NCBI GenBank assembly: GCA_035317605.1
Contig: DATHGT010000307.1
Coordinates: 1 to 26,253, forward strand
Direction: 5' to 3'
DNA: 26,253 bases
Source: DATHGT01 sp035317605
GTDB taxonomy: Bacteria > Methylomirabilota > Methylomirabilia > Rokubacteriales > CSP1-6
Shown: positions 1 to 7,719 of the stretch, one piece after another
How the letters are laid out: the number at the start of each line of letters is the position of its first letter
Position numbering within the stretch: the first letter of the stretch is position 1
Position numbers and translations under genes: made by a program
Notes under the pieces: generated by a model
Told to the model about the DNA's origin: nothing
What the model saw: the letters and a program-made list of their open reading frames with translations, nothing else
The model's database searches: none

Positions 1-56
1 CCGGCCGCCGCCGCGCGCCGCGCGCCCGAGCTGAGGCTCTCCAGCCATGACCCTGG

Positions 57-134
57 GCGGACAGACGCCGTGTCAAACCGTGGGGCGCGGACAGATGACG
101 TGTCAAAACCCGAGCGGACAGATCACTTGCTAAC
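57..134. repeat. Three spaced copies of a GGACAGA...TGTC motif, IS-end-like
   Basis: The heptamer GGACAGA occurs at 59, 89 and 116, so the spacing is 30 and 27 bp. The first two copies continue into CGTGTCAAA (68-76 and 98-106), so each unit is itself a short GACA/TGTC inverted repeat. Repeated subterminal motifs of this kind are known at the ends of some IS21/IS481-type insertion sequences. No transposase gene is visible, so this may be one end of an element lying to the left of the window. The IS assignment is inference; the repetition itself is plain. Confidence 0.35.
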
Positions 135-202
135 AACAGACGGCGATCGCCCTGGTAGTGCGTTAGTAAAGTCAAAGCGCTGCACTACCCCTCACTGTCA
201 TC

Positions 203-400
203 GTGTGTGCCTCCGCCCTGATCGGGAGTGATGGCCGGGGTCGACCTACGGACGGTGCAAAAGTGTGCGGGTGGCAATCCTTGGCGATGATGACGAAGTA
301 CGCGCACCTGGCGCCGGCGCATCGCCTGGCCGCGGTCGAAGCGATCGTGCGACCGGCGCCCGCTGTGGAACTTCACCGCAACTTCACCGGGCAGATCAGA
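203..400 (+). pseudogene. Tyrosine recombinase (integrase) C-terminal remnant, frameshifted
   Basis: Pieces of a phage-type integrase C-terminus can be read in two alternating frames. They are ASALIG (209-226), then VMAGVDLRTVQ (228-260) in another frame, then GWQSLAMMTKYAHLAP and onward in the first frame. In intact relatives these form one block with the catalytic tyrosine in the MTxRYAHLAP motif; that Tyr codon is at 299-301. The N-terminal and core domains with the Arg-His-Arg residues are missing. The remnant points at the 3' end of the adjacent tRNA-Arg gene, as expected for a decayed tRNA-integrating element. The family call rests on the motif; the history is inferred. Confidence 0.6.
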
Positions 401-426
401 CGGAGCCGGCGACGAGCGCTGAGTAG

Positions 427-503
427 TGGTGCGCCCTGAGGGAATCGAACCCCCGACCTTCGGATTCGTAGTCCGACGCTCTATCCAACTGAGCTAAGGG
501 CGC
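427..503 (-). tRNA. tRNA-Arg (anticodon ACG)
   Basis: The minus strand folds into a complete cloverleaf. The acceptor GCGCCCT pairs with AGGGCGC, and the D arm is GCTC...GAGC. The anticodon loop CTACGAA sits in a TCGGA/TCCGA stem, and the T arm carries TTCGATT. The discriminator is A at 430 and CCA is encoded at 427-429. The anticodon ACG is expected to be edited to ICG and to read CGN arginine codons. It lies 1 nt downstream of tRNA-Ser(GCT) and probably shares its transcript. Confidence 0.96.
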
Positions 504-504
504 A

Positions 505-598
505 TGGCGGAGAGGCAGGGATTCGAACCCTGGACAGAGCTTTTGACCCTGTAACCGCTTAGCAGGCGGCTGCCTTCGGCCGACTCGGCCACCTCTCC
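505..598 (-). tRNA. tRNA-Ser (anticodon GCT)
   Basis: On the minus strand the acceptor GGAGAGG pairs with CCTCTCC. The anticodon loop TGCTAAG gives GCT, which reads AGC/AGU serine codons. The long variable arm typical of serine tRNAs is present, the discriminator is G, and CCA is encoded at 505-507. tRNA-Arg follows after a single nucleotide, so the two are almost certainly one transcription unit. Confidence 0.96.
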
Positions 599-615
599 GG
601 TAAGACAGCCCACGT

Positions 616-621
616 AGTATA
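616..621 (-). promoter_or_regulatory. Possible -10 box for the tRNA-Ser/tRNA-Arg unit
   Basis: The minus strand reads TATACT here, 17 nt before the 5' end of tRNA-Ser, which matches the sigma-70 -10 consensus at five of six positions. No clear -35 box is seen at the usual spacing, so the assignment rests on the -10 box and its position. Confidence 0.4.
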
Positions 622-666
622 CACGGGCCGCCGGGCCTCATGAGCCACCGGGAGCCGGGGACGACG

Positions 667-692
667 GCCCCGCGGGCGCGGGCCCGCGGGGC
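667..692 (-). terminator. Strong GC hairpin downstream of the BON-like gene
   Basis: A perfect 10-bp stem (667-676 with 683-692) and a 6-nt loop lie 16 bp after the stop of the minus-strand gene ending at 708. No U-tract follows in that direction. It could be a GC-type terminator or an mRNA-stabilising 3' hairpin. Confidence 0.4.
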
Positions 693-707
693 GTGAAGAG
701 AAGTAGC

Positions 708-1214
708 TCAGGCGACGCGGGCGGCGGCGCGGACGGACAGATGATCCACGATCTCGAAGTCCGAGCGGATGCGCATCGCCTCCGCTCGCGCGATGCGCTC
801 CACCGCGAAGCGCTGGTTGTTGTCGTAGACCTCACCGGTCAGCTCGATCGTGACCGGTGTGCCGCTCCACAACGGCGCGTGGGCGGTGGCGGCCACGGGC
901 AGGCCGAAGAGGTTCGGGTCCCGCAGCAGCGCGTCGGAGATCTGGGCTTGCAGGTGGACGGCCTCCATCTCGCGCTTGCCGCGCAGGTCGTAGATCTTCA
1001 CGAGCGCGCCGATCACCACCAGGAGTCCGAACACGAGCACCGCCGCGACGGCCCACCCGCCGCTGCCCACGTCAGCGCCGGGGGCGCCGGGAGCCCCTGC
1101 TATGGGTGGCGGCATGGGCGTGGCCTGGGCCCAGGCGGCGGCGGCCGCCACGCCGTTGATCAGGAGCGCCGTCACCATCGTGAACGCGGCTCGGACGTTC
1201 TGCGCTGATGCCAT
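708..1214 (-). CDS. Membrane-anchored protein with a BON-like C-terminal domain
   Basis: This 168-residue protein is read from ATG 1214, chosen because AAGGAGG lies 6 nt upstream; an in-frame extension to 1310 has no such site. It begins with a signal-like segment rich in Ala ending near AWAQA. A Pro/Gly/Ala-rich stretch, a clear transmembrane helix (about residues 54-76, GWAVAAVLVFGLLVVIGAL) and a charged segment follow. Residues about 115-160 (VTIELTGEVYDNNQRFAVER...) resemble a BON domain, a small alpha/beta module of periplasmic and membrane proteins thought to bind phospholipids or membranes. Membrane anchoring is evident; the BON call is by eye and function is unknown. The gene is divergent from treY. 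Confidence 0.7.
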   Translation of the reverse strand: MASAQNVRAAFTMVTALLINGVAAAAAWAQATPMPPPIAGAPGAPGADVGSGGWAVAAVLVFGLLVVIGALVKIYDLRGKREMEAVHLQAQISDALLRDPNLFGLPVAATAHAPLWSGTPVTIELTGEVYDNNQRFAVERIARAEAMRIRSDFEIVDHLSVRAAARVA

Positions 1215-1283
1215 GTGGCACCTCCTTGGGCGGGCGCCGGGCCCCGCCCTCCGGAAACGAGGATCGAGCAACCGAGGTGCCAC
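1215..1283 (-). promoter_or_regulatory. Inverted repeat that could mask the ribosome binding site
   Basis: GTGGCACCTC at 1215-1224 and its exact complement at 1274-1283 form a 10-bp inverted repeat with a 49-nt loop in the leader of the minus-strand gene starting at 1214. One arm contains the Shine-Dalgarno sequence and runs up to the ATG. If transcription starts beyond 1283, the mRNA could pair and hide its own start site. The complementarity is seen; the regulation is inferred. Confidence 0.35.
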
Positions 1284-1316
1284 TGGGACGCCCGAGGGTA
1301 ATTTCGTCATTGGGCA

Positions 1317-1332
1317 GAGAAAGATTTTTCTC
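1317..1332. promoter_or_regulatory. Small palindrome in the divergent treY control region
   Basis: GAGAAA and TTTCTC are separated by GATT in an AT-richer patch of the 181-bp region between two divergent genes. It could be an operator or part of a promoter. No convincing -35/-10 pair was found. Confidence 0.25.
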
Positions 1333-1395
1333 CTCTCACCAAGTCGCGACGTGCGACCCGCTCAACCGCCCCTGATTTCGCGACGTTGACGCACG

Positions 1396-4122
1396 GTGGC
1401 CGGCATTCTTCTTGCGGCGCCATCCGGCGTGGTGCTCAATCCCGAAACGAATCGGACCGCGCGGACACATCCGCCCCGCGCGACGTATCGCGTCCAGTTC
1501 CACCGCGGGTTCACCTTCGACGACGCCGTGAACGTCGCGGGCTATCTGGCCGACCTCGGGATCAGTCACCTCTATAGCTCTCCGTACCTGCAGGCCGTTC
1601 CGGGCAGTACCCACGGCTACGACGTGATCGACCACGGGCGGGTGAACGAGGAGCTGGGCGGGGCCGAAGGCCACACGCGTCTCTGCTTCACGCTGGCCCG
1701 CCACGGCCTCGGCCAGATCCTCGACGTGGTGCCGAACCACATGGCCATCGCCGCGCGCGGCAACGCGTGGTGGTGGGACGTGCTCGAGAACGGGCCGTCG
1801 AGCCGCTACGCGTCGTACTTCGACGTCGACTGGGATCCGCCGGAGAGCCGGCTGCGCAACACCGTGCTGCTGCCAGTGCTGGGCGAGCACTACGGGCGGG
1901 CGCTGGAAGCCGGCGCGTTCCGCCTCCACCGCGAGGGCGCCGCGTTCTCGCTGACCTATCACGAGCACGCGTTCCCGGTGTCTCCGCCGTCGCTCGACGA
2001 GCCGCTCGGCACCGCGGCCATGCGCGTGCGCTCGGACACGCTCGCTTTCATCGCCGACGCGCTGGGTCACCTGCCGCTGTCGACGGCCACGGACTGGCTC
2101 AGCGTGCAGCAGCGCCATCGCGACAAGGAAGTGCTGCGCCAGCTCCTCGAACGGCTGCTGCGCGAGGAGCCGGAGGTCGCGGCCGCGGTCACCCGCGTGG
2201 TCGACGAGATCAACGCCAGCCCCGACGCGCTGGACGCGCTGCTCGAGCAGCAGAACTACCGGCTCGCGTTCTGGCGGACGGCCGGCCGCGACCTCGGGTA
2301 CCGCCGCTTCTTCGACATCAACTCGCTGGTGGGTCTGCGCACCGAGGAAGACCGCGTCTTCACCGACACTCACGCCCTCGTGCTGCGCTGGCTCGGCGAC
2401 GGCATGCTCGACGGTCTCAGGATCGATCACCCGGACGGTCTGCGCGATCCCGAGCACTATCTCCGGCGGCTCCACAACGCGACCCCAACCGCGTGGACCG
2501 TGGTAGAGAAGATCCTGGAGCCGGGCGAGCGGCTGCGCGAGTCGTGGGTGGTGGCGGGCACGACCGGCTACGACTTCCTGAATCGGGTCGGCGGGCTCTT
2601 CGTCGATCCCGACGGCGAGAAAGCGCTCACCGGCTTCTACGCCGACTTCACCGGCGAGCCCACCGACTTCGCGGCCGTCGCGCGGCAGAAGAAGCACCTG
2701 GTCATGCGCGAGGTGCTGGGCAGCGACGTGAACCGGCTCACCGCGCTCTTCCTCACGGTGTGCGAGCGCCACCGCCGCCACCGCGACTACACGCGCCACG
2801 AGCTGCACGAGGTGCTGCGCGAGGTGATCGCGTGGTTCCCGGTGTATCGCACGTACATGCGGGCGAGCAACGGTGAGATCCACGAGGACGACGCGCGCTA
2901 CGTCGGCGAGGCCATCGAGGCGGCCAAGGCCGCGCGGCCCGACCTCGACGCCGAGCTGTTCGATTTCTTCCGCGACCTGCTGCTGCTGCGATTGCCGGGC
3001 TCCGACGAGAACGAGCTGGTGATGCGCTTCCAGCAGCTCACGGGTCCGGTCATGGCCAAGGGCGTGGAGGACACCGCGTTCTACAACTTCAACCGGCTCG
3101 TCGCCCTCAACGAGGTCGGCGGCGATCCCGGCCGCTTCGGCGTATCGGTCGAGGAGTTCCACCGCGAGAGCGCCGAGGCGCAGGCGCGCTGGCCGCGCAC
3201 GATGCTCGCCACCTCGACCCACGACACCAAGCGCGGCGAGGACGTGCGCGCCCGTCTGGCCTTGCTCTCGGAGATTCCGGAGCGATGGAGCGCCGCGGTG
3301 CAACGCTGGGGCGCGATCAACGAGTCCCATCGTCGCGGCGAGTGGCCCGATCGCAACGCGGAGTATCTCCTCTACCAGACGCTGGTCGGCGCGTGGCCCA
3401 TCCAGACCGACCGCGTGATCGCGTACATGCAGAAGGCCGCGCGCGAGGCCAAGGCGCACACGTCGTGGACCGACCCGCGTGCCGCCTACGAGGACGCGCT
3501 GCGTGGTTTCATCACCGACCTGCTCGCCGACCGGCGTTTCGTCGCCGACCTCGAGGCGTTCGTGGCCCCGCTGGTGGAGCCGGGAAGGATCAACTCGCTC
3601 GCTCAGACGCTGGTCAAGCTCACCGCCCCCGGCGTGCCCGACCTCTATCAGGGCACCGAGCTGTGGACGCTGACGCTGGTCGATCCCGACAACCGCGCGC
3701 CGGTGGACTACGCGCTGCGCCGCCGGCTGCTCGACGAGCTGGACGACGCCTCGCCGGAAGACGTCTGGCGGCGCATCGACGAAGGACTGCCCAAGCTCTG
3801 GACCATCCGTCAGACGCTCGGACTGCGGCGCCGTCGCCCCGAGCTGTTCGGCGCGCAGGGCGACTACCGGTCACTCGAGGCGCGCGGCGCCCGCGCGCGT
3901 CACGCCGTGGTGTTCATGCGTGGGGACGCGGCCATCACCGTCGCCCCGCGGTTCGTCATCGGCCTCGGCGGCGACTGGGGCGACACCGTACTCGAGGTGC
4001 CCGACGGCCGGTGGCGCAACGAGCTGACCGGCGACGTGGTGAGCGGCGGCGCGATCAGGCTGGGCGATCTGCTGCGACGTTTCCCCGTGGCGTTGCTTGC
4101 GAGAGAAGAACCCGCCGTCTGA
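1396..4122 (+). CDS. treY: Malto-oligosyltrehalose synthase TreY (EC 5.4.99.15)
   Basis: This 908-residue GH13 enzyme isomerises the reducing-end alpha-1,4 bond of maltodextrins to an alpha,alpha-1,1 bond, giving maltooligosyl-trehalose in the cytoplasm. The N-terminal block ATYRVQFHRGFTFDDAV and the SPYLQAVPGSTHGYDVIDH stretch are diagnostic of TreY. GH13 motifs follow in order: DVVPNH (about 110), GLRIDHPDG with the nucleophile Asp344, VEKIL with the acid Glu371, and STHDTKRGED with Asp610. The start is GTG 1396; no ATG or strong ribosome site lies nearby, so the exact start is uncertain, but the conserved domain begins at residue 28. malQ follows 36 bp downstream. TreZ, which would release trehalose, is not in the window. 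Confidence 0.95.
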   Translation: MAGILLAAPSGVVLNPETNRTARTHPPRATYRVQFHRGFTFDDAVNVAGYLADLGISHLYSSPYLQAVPGSTHGYDVIDHGRVNEELGGAEGHTRLCFTLARHGLGQILDVVPNHMAIAARGNAWWWDVLENGPSSRYASYFDVDWDPPESRLRNTVLLPVLGEHYGRALEAGAFRLHREGAAFSLTYHEHAFPVSPPSLDEPLGTAAMRVRSDTLAFIADALGHLPLSTATDWLSVQQRHRDKEVLRQLLERLLREEPEVAAAVTRVVDEINASPDALDALLEQQNYRLAFWRTAGRDLGYRRFFDINSLVGLRTEEDRVFTDTHALVLRWLGDGMLDGLRIDHPDGLRDPEHYLRRLHNATPTAWTVVEKILEPGERLRESWVVAGTTGYDFLNRVGGLFVDPDGEKALTGFYADFTGEPTDFAAVARQKKHLVMREVLGSDVNRLTALFLTVCERHRRHRDYTRHELHEVLREVIAWFPVYRTYMRASNGEIHEDDARYVGEAIEAAKAARPDLDAELFDFFRDLLLLRLPGSDENELVMRFQQLTGPVMAKGVEDTAFYNFNRLVALNEVGGDPGRFGVSVEEFHRESAEAQARWPRTMLATSTHDTKRGEDVRARLALLSEIPERWSAAVQRWGAINESHRRGEWPDRNAEYLLYQTLVGAWPIQTDRVIAYMQKAAREAKAHTSWTDPRAAYEDALRGFITDLLADRRFVADLEAFVAPLVEPGRINSLAQTLVKLTAPGVPDLYQGTELWTLTLVDPDNRAPVDYALRRRLLDELDDASPEDVWRRIDEGLPKLWTIRQTLGLRRRRPELFGAQGDYRSLEARGARARHAVVFMRGDAAITVAPRFVIGLGGDWGDTVLEVPDGRWRNELTGDVVSGGAIRLGDLLRRFPVALLAREEPAV

Positions 4123-4142
4123 ACCCCGCGCGGGCGGGGTTT
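4122..4142 (+). terminator. Hairpin between treY and malQ
   Basis: AACCCCGC (4122-4129) pairs with GCGGGGTT (4134-4141) around a 4-nt loop, immediately after the treY stop and ending in TTT. The run of T is too short for a convincing terminator, so it may act as an attenuator or processing site between two co-transcribed genes. Confidence 0.35.
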
Positions 4143-4158
4143 AGAATCCGTTGAGCCG

Positions 4159-5982
4159 ATGACGACCGACGCCTGGGGCATCACCGACGGATTCCACGAC
4201 CTCGCCGGCGAGTGGCATCCGACCAGCGACGAGGCGCGTGCGGCGATTCGCGCGAGCATGGGCGAGGCGGTCGCCGCCCCAGCCGCGCGCGTGGTTCGTG
4301 AGGGCGCGGCCGACGAGATCGACGGCGCCGCGGAGTTGACGCTGGAGGACGGCTCGGTCCTCCGCGCGACCGATCGCCTGCCGCCGGATCTTCCTCCGGG
4401 CTATCACCGCCTGCGCAGGCTGCGCGACGATCACCAGGTCACGCTCATCGTCGCGCCCCACCGTTGCCATCTGCCGGACGGCTTGAGGCTCTGGGGATGG
4501 GCGGCGCAGCTCTACGCGGCGCGCTCGCGGGAGAGCTGGGGGATCGGCGACCTGGCCGACCTGCGCCGGCTCGCGCAGTGGTCCTCGACGCTCGGCGCCG
4601 GCATGCTGCTGATCAATCCGCTCGCGGCGCCGACTCCGGCCGCGCCGCTCCAACCCAGCCCGTACTATCCCAGCAGCCGGCGCTTCCGGAATCCTCTCTT
4701 TCTTCGAGTCGAGGAGGTTCCGGGCGCCGAGCGCGCGCGCATCGATCTGGAGCGCCTCGCCGAGGCGGGACGCGCGCTCAACGACACCCGGCGCATCGAC
4801 CGCGACGCGGTGTGGAAGCTGAAGTCCGAGGCCCTCGAGCGACTGTGGTCGGCCTTCACCGGTGATGAGCGCCTCGAGCGCTACCGTCGCGAGCAGGGCC
4901 AGGCGCTCCGCGAGTTCGCGACGTTCTGCGTGCTGGCCGAGCGGCACGGCGCGGGATGGCAGCGATGGCCCGAGCACTATCGGCGGCCGTCGTCCCCTGG
5001 CGTCACGAGCTTCGCGGCCGAGCACGAACATCGCGTCGCCTTCCACGAGTGGCTCCAGTGGTGCCTCGACGAGCAGCTCGCGCGCGCGGCCCCCGCGCTG
5101 CGCCTGATGCAGGACCTGCCGATCGGCGTGGACCCGGGCGGCGCGGACGCGTGGGCGTGGCAGGACGTGCTCACCACCGAGGCCTCGGTGGGCGCGCCGC
5201 CGGATCGCTACAACGCCGACGGCCAGGACTGGGGCCTGCCCCCGTTCGTGCCGCACCGACTGGCCGCCGACGGATACGCGCCCTTCATCCAGACGATCCG
5301 GGCCGCCCTGCGCCACGCCGGCGGGCTCAGGATCGACCACGTGATGGGGTTGTTCCGGCTGTTCTGGGTGCCGAAGGGGCGAACGCCGCATCACGGGGCC
5401 TACGTCCGCTATCCCGCCGACGACCTGCTCGCGATCGTCGCACTGGAGAGCCAGCGCGCGCGGGCCGTGGTCGTCGGCGAGGATCTGGGCACCGTCGAAG
5501 CGGGCGTGCGCGAGCGGCTGGCCGAGCACGCGGTGCTCTCGTACCGGGTCGTCCTGTTCGAGCCGAATCCCCCCGCGCAGTATCCGGAGCTGTCGCTGGC
5601 CGCGGTGACCACGCACGACCTGCCGACCATCGCCGGGATCTGGACGGGCGCGGACCTCGAAGCGCAGGCCGCGATGGGCCGCGCGCCCAGCCGCGCGGCC
5701 TACGAGGAAATGCGTCATCGCCTTCGGGTGACGGCCGGGTTGCCCGACGATGCGCCGGTCACCGACCTGATCGAGCGCGTCCACGCCCGTCTCGGCGAGG
5801 CTCCGTCACGAATCGTCACCGCCACTCTCGACGACGCGCTGGCGGTGGCCGAGCGTCCCAACATGCCCGGCACCGTCGACGAATGGCCGAACTGGTCACT
5901 CGCCCTGCCCGAGCCGCTGGAAGCGATCGAGCAAGCCGCGCTGCCCCGCACGATCGCGCGCGCGCTCGCGCCCGGCCGCTGA
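4159..5982 (+). CDS. malQ: 4-alpha-glucanotransferase (amylomaltase, GH77)
   Basis: This 607-residue cytoplasmic enzyme moves alpha-1,4-glucan segments between maltodextrins. After an N-terminal region of about 110 residues comes the GH77 barrel. It has LWGWAAQLYAARSRESWGIGDLADL, then PLQPSPYYPSSRRFRNPLFL and DLPIGVDPGGADAWAWQD. Then come GLRIDHVMG with nucleophile Asp393, VVGEDLGTV with acid/base Glu441, and THDLPT with Asp487. All three catalytic carboxylates are present and the length is normal for bacterial MalQ. It starts at ATG 4159, 36 bp after treY, so the two are probably one operon. MalQ would remodel the linear glucans that TreY uses. Confidence 0.95.
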   Translation: MTTDAWGITDGFHDLAGEWHPTSDEARAAIRASMGEAVAAPAARVVREGAADEIDGAAELTLEDGSVLRATDRLPPDLPPGYHRLRRLRDDHQVTLIVAPHRCHLPDGLRLWGWAAQLYAARSRESWGIGDLADLRRLAQWSSTLGAGMLLINPLAAPTPAAPLQPSPYYPSSRRFRNPLFLRVEEVPGAERARIDLERLAEAGRALNDTRRIDRDAVWKLKSEALERLWSAFTGDERLERYRREQGQALREFATFCVLAERHGAGWQRWPEHYRRPSSPGVTSFAAEHEHRVAFHEWLQWCLDEQLARAAPALRLMQDLPIGVDPGGADAWAWQDVLTTEASVGAPPDRYNADGQDWGLPPFVPHRLAADGYAPFIQTIRAALRHAGGLRIDHVMGLFRLFWVPKGRTPHHGAYVRYPADDLLAIVALESQRARAVVVGEDLGTVEAGVRERLAEHAVLSYRVVLFEPNPPAQYPELSLAAVTTHDLPTIAGIWTGADLEAQAAMGRAPSRAAYEEMRHRLRVTAGLPDDAPVTDLIERVHARLGEAPSRIVTATLDDALAVAERPNMPGTVDEWPNWSLALPEPLEAIEQAALPRTIARALAPGR

Positions 5983-6106
5983 TCGTCGACACCGACGACG
6001 TGACGTCTTCAAACGGGGACGCCGGCGTCGATGGCGCGAGCCGGGCGGCGTGTGCGATCATCGGGCGCCCGTCGACGAACGGGGAAGATCACAGGAGGTC
6101 ACAGAC

Positions 6107-6502
6107 ATGTCGCTCACGCTTGCTGAAGCCAATCAGGTCGTGCAAGGGGCGGTCGAGAAGGCGCGGGAGATGAACATCAAAATCAGCGTGGCCGTGTGCG
6201 ACGCCGGCGGCCGGCTGGTCGCGTTCAACCGGATGGACGGGGCGATCTGGGGCAGCGTGTACGGCTCGCAGGGCAAGGCCGTCGCGTCGGCTGGGTTCGC
6301 GCGGCCGAGCGGCGAGCTGGCCGAGCGCGCGGGCAGCCCGATCATCCAGGGCATCGCCGCGGCCGAGGGCGGTCACATGATCCCGAGCCAGGGTGCGGTG
6401 CCGATCATCCGCAACGGCGGGCTCGACGGCGCCTGTGGCGTCGGCGGCGGGACGGCTCAGCAAGACGAGGACTGCGCGCGCGCCGGAGTCGCGAAGCTCT
6501 AG
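6107..6502 (+). CDS. HbpS/GlcG (DUF336) family protein
   Basis: This 131-residue protein starts at ATG 6107, chosen because AGGAGG lies 8 nt upstream; the longer in-frame reading from 6050 has no such site. MSLTLAEANQVVQGAVEKAREMNIKISVAVCDAGGRLVAFNRMD and the glycine-rich C-terminal GGxxGACGVGGGT region are typical of the HbpS/GlcG family. Members include a haem-binding protein of Streptomyces and proteins next to glycolate oxidase genes; most have no assigned role. There is no signal peptide. Its stop codon is directly followed by the stop codon of the convergent DUF1330 gene. Confidence 0.85.
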   Translation: MSLTLAEANQVVQGAVEKAREMNIKISVAVCDAGGRLVAFNRMDGAIWGSVYGSQGKAVASAGFARPSGELAERAGSPIIQGIAAAEGGHMIPSQGAVPIIRNGGLDGACGVGGGTAQQDEDCARAGVAKL

Positions 6503-6793
6503 CTACACGCCTTCCACGACCATCAGCTCGTTGTCGGAGCCGGTCTGGCGGAGCTTGATCAGCGGGGCGTACTCGGGGTCGTTGTACCAGGCCTTCGCCT
6601 TGTCCATCGACGGGAACTCGATCACGACCACCACGTTGGGCAGCGCTTCTTTGCCCTCGAGCTTGTCCATCTTGCCCCGGCGGACGAGGAACTTGCCGCC
6701 GTACTTTTCCACCAGCGCCGCGGTCTTGGGCCCGTACTCGGCGACCCAATCGTTGTTCCGTATCTGCACACGCCCGATCACATATGCGGCCAT
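6503..6793 (-). CDS. DUF1330 family protein
   Basis: This 96-residue protein is read from ATG 6793 with AAGGAGG 7 nt upstream. MAAYVIGRVQIRNxDWxxEYGPK at the start, then GGKFLVRRG and VVVVIEFPSMDKAKAWYNDPEYAPLIKLR, are the signature of the DUF1330 dimeric alpha+beta-barrel (ferredoxin-like) family. The function of the family is not established; small-molecule binding or oxygenase-like activity has been proposed by fold. Its last codon abuts that of the HbpS-like gene, and its promoter region is shared with the divergent dioxygenase gene. Confidence 0.9.
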   Translation of the reverse strand: MAAYVIGRVQIRNNDWVAEYGPKTAALVEKYGGKFLVRRGKMDKLEGKEALPNVVVVIEFPSMDKAKAWYNDPEYAPLIKLRQTGSDNELMVVEGV

Positions 6794-6813
6794 GAGTTGA
6801 CCTCCTTGGGGAT

Positions 6814-6825
6814 CTGAAACTTCAG
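6814..6825. promoter_or_regulatory. Palindrome in the 77-bp divergent intergenic region
   Basis: CTGAA AC TTCAG lies between the DUF1330 gene and the TauD-like gene, 20 bp before the former and 45 bp before the latter. Its position suits an operator controlling both genes. No regulator gene is adjacent. Confidence 0.25.
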
Positions 6826-6870
6826 GGCACTTGATGATACTCTGCCCAACACCAACGGGAGGGCACGCCG

Positions 6871-7707
6871 ATGATCGAGGTTCGTCGCCTGGGTGAGCAG
6901 ATCGGTGCCGAGATCCACGGGGTGGACGTCAAGAAGCTCGACGACGCCGGGTTCGCCGCGATCTACCGCGCGTGGCTCGACGCCAACGTGCTGGTCGTGC
7001 CGGGCCAGCAGCTCGAGATCGACGACTTCCTGACGTACAGCCGCCGCTTCGGCCACGTCGAGCCGCACCCCTCGAAGTCGACGCGCCATCCGGACTATCC
7101 CGAGATCACCATGCTCGGCGTCAACAAGTTCGGCGCGGACGGCCAGCTCGACATGACGATCTACCGCCGGGGCGCCGAGGGCTGGCACACGGACGGCGCC
7201 TACGATCAGGATCCGTTCAAGGCGACCCAGCTCTACGCGCTGGCCGTGCCGAGCCGCGGCGGCAACACCATGTTCGCCAGCATGTACGCTGCCTACGACG
7301 CGCTGCCGCAGCGGTTGAAGGACCGGCTCGAAGGCAAGCTCGGCGCCTTCACCTACGGCGGCCGGCGCAAGAAGACCGATCTGCTCAATCCCGAGGACCG
7401 CGAGTGGACGCCCGTGTTCCACCCGATCATCCGCACGCATCCCGAGACCAAGCGCAAGGCGCTCTACTTCGATCCCGGCAAGATCCTGCGCGTCGAGGGG
7501 ATTCCCGAAGAGGAGAGCGACGCGCTGATCGACGAGCTGAAGGGCTACATGATCCAGCCCGGCGGCGAATATCACCACAAGTGGCGCAAGGGCGACATCG
7601 TGATCTGGGACAACCGCTGCTCCTACCACCGGGCCGCCGGCGACTATCCGCCCGAGGAGGACCGCGTCCACTGGCGCGTCTCGATCAAGGAGCGGCCCGC
7701 CGCGTAG
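6871..7707 (+). CDS. TauD/TfdA-family Fe(II)/2-oxoglutarate dioxygenase
   Basis: This 278-residue cytoplasmic enzyme uses 2-oxoglutarate and O2 to hydroxylate a substrate, often breaking a C-N, C-O or C-S bond. The facial triad is visible: WHTDGAY gives His106 and Asp108, and SYHRA gives the distal His253. A downstream VHWRV supplies an arginine that could hold the co-substrate carboxylate. The N-terminus (RRLGEQIGAEIHGVDV) is typical, and GGGAGG lies 7 nt before ATG 6871. The substrate cannot be told from sequence; taurine is only the family name. It heads a plus-strand set with a small membrane protein and two RidA-like genes. Confidence 0.9.
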   Translation: MIEVRRLGEQIGAEIHGVDVKKLDDAGFAAIYRAWLDANVLVVPGQQLEIDDFLTYSRRFGHVEPHPSKSTRHPDYPEITMLGVNKFGADGQLDMTIYRRGAEGWHTDGAYDQDPFKATQLYALAVPSRGGNTMFASMYAAYDALPQRLKDRLEGKLGAFTYGGRRKKTDLLNPEDREWTPVFHPIIRTHPETKRKALYFDPGKILRVEGIPEEESDALIDELKGYMIQPGGEYHHKWRKGDIVIWDNRCSYHRAAGDYPPEEDRVHWRVSIKERPAA

Positions 7708-7719
7708 TCAGATGTCTCC

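Noticed and set aside
1336..3459. A 707-residue open frame on the minus strand opposite treY
   Set aside because: It lies wholly antisense to a certain GH13 gene. Its translation is rich in Arg, Val, Ala and His with no family features, and long antisense frames are common at this GC content.
4141..5784. A 547-residue minus-strand frame opposite malQ
   Set aside because: Antisense to a clear GH77 gene, with biased composition and no recognisable domain.
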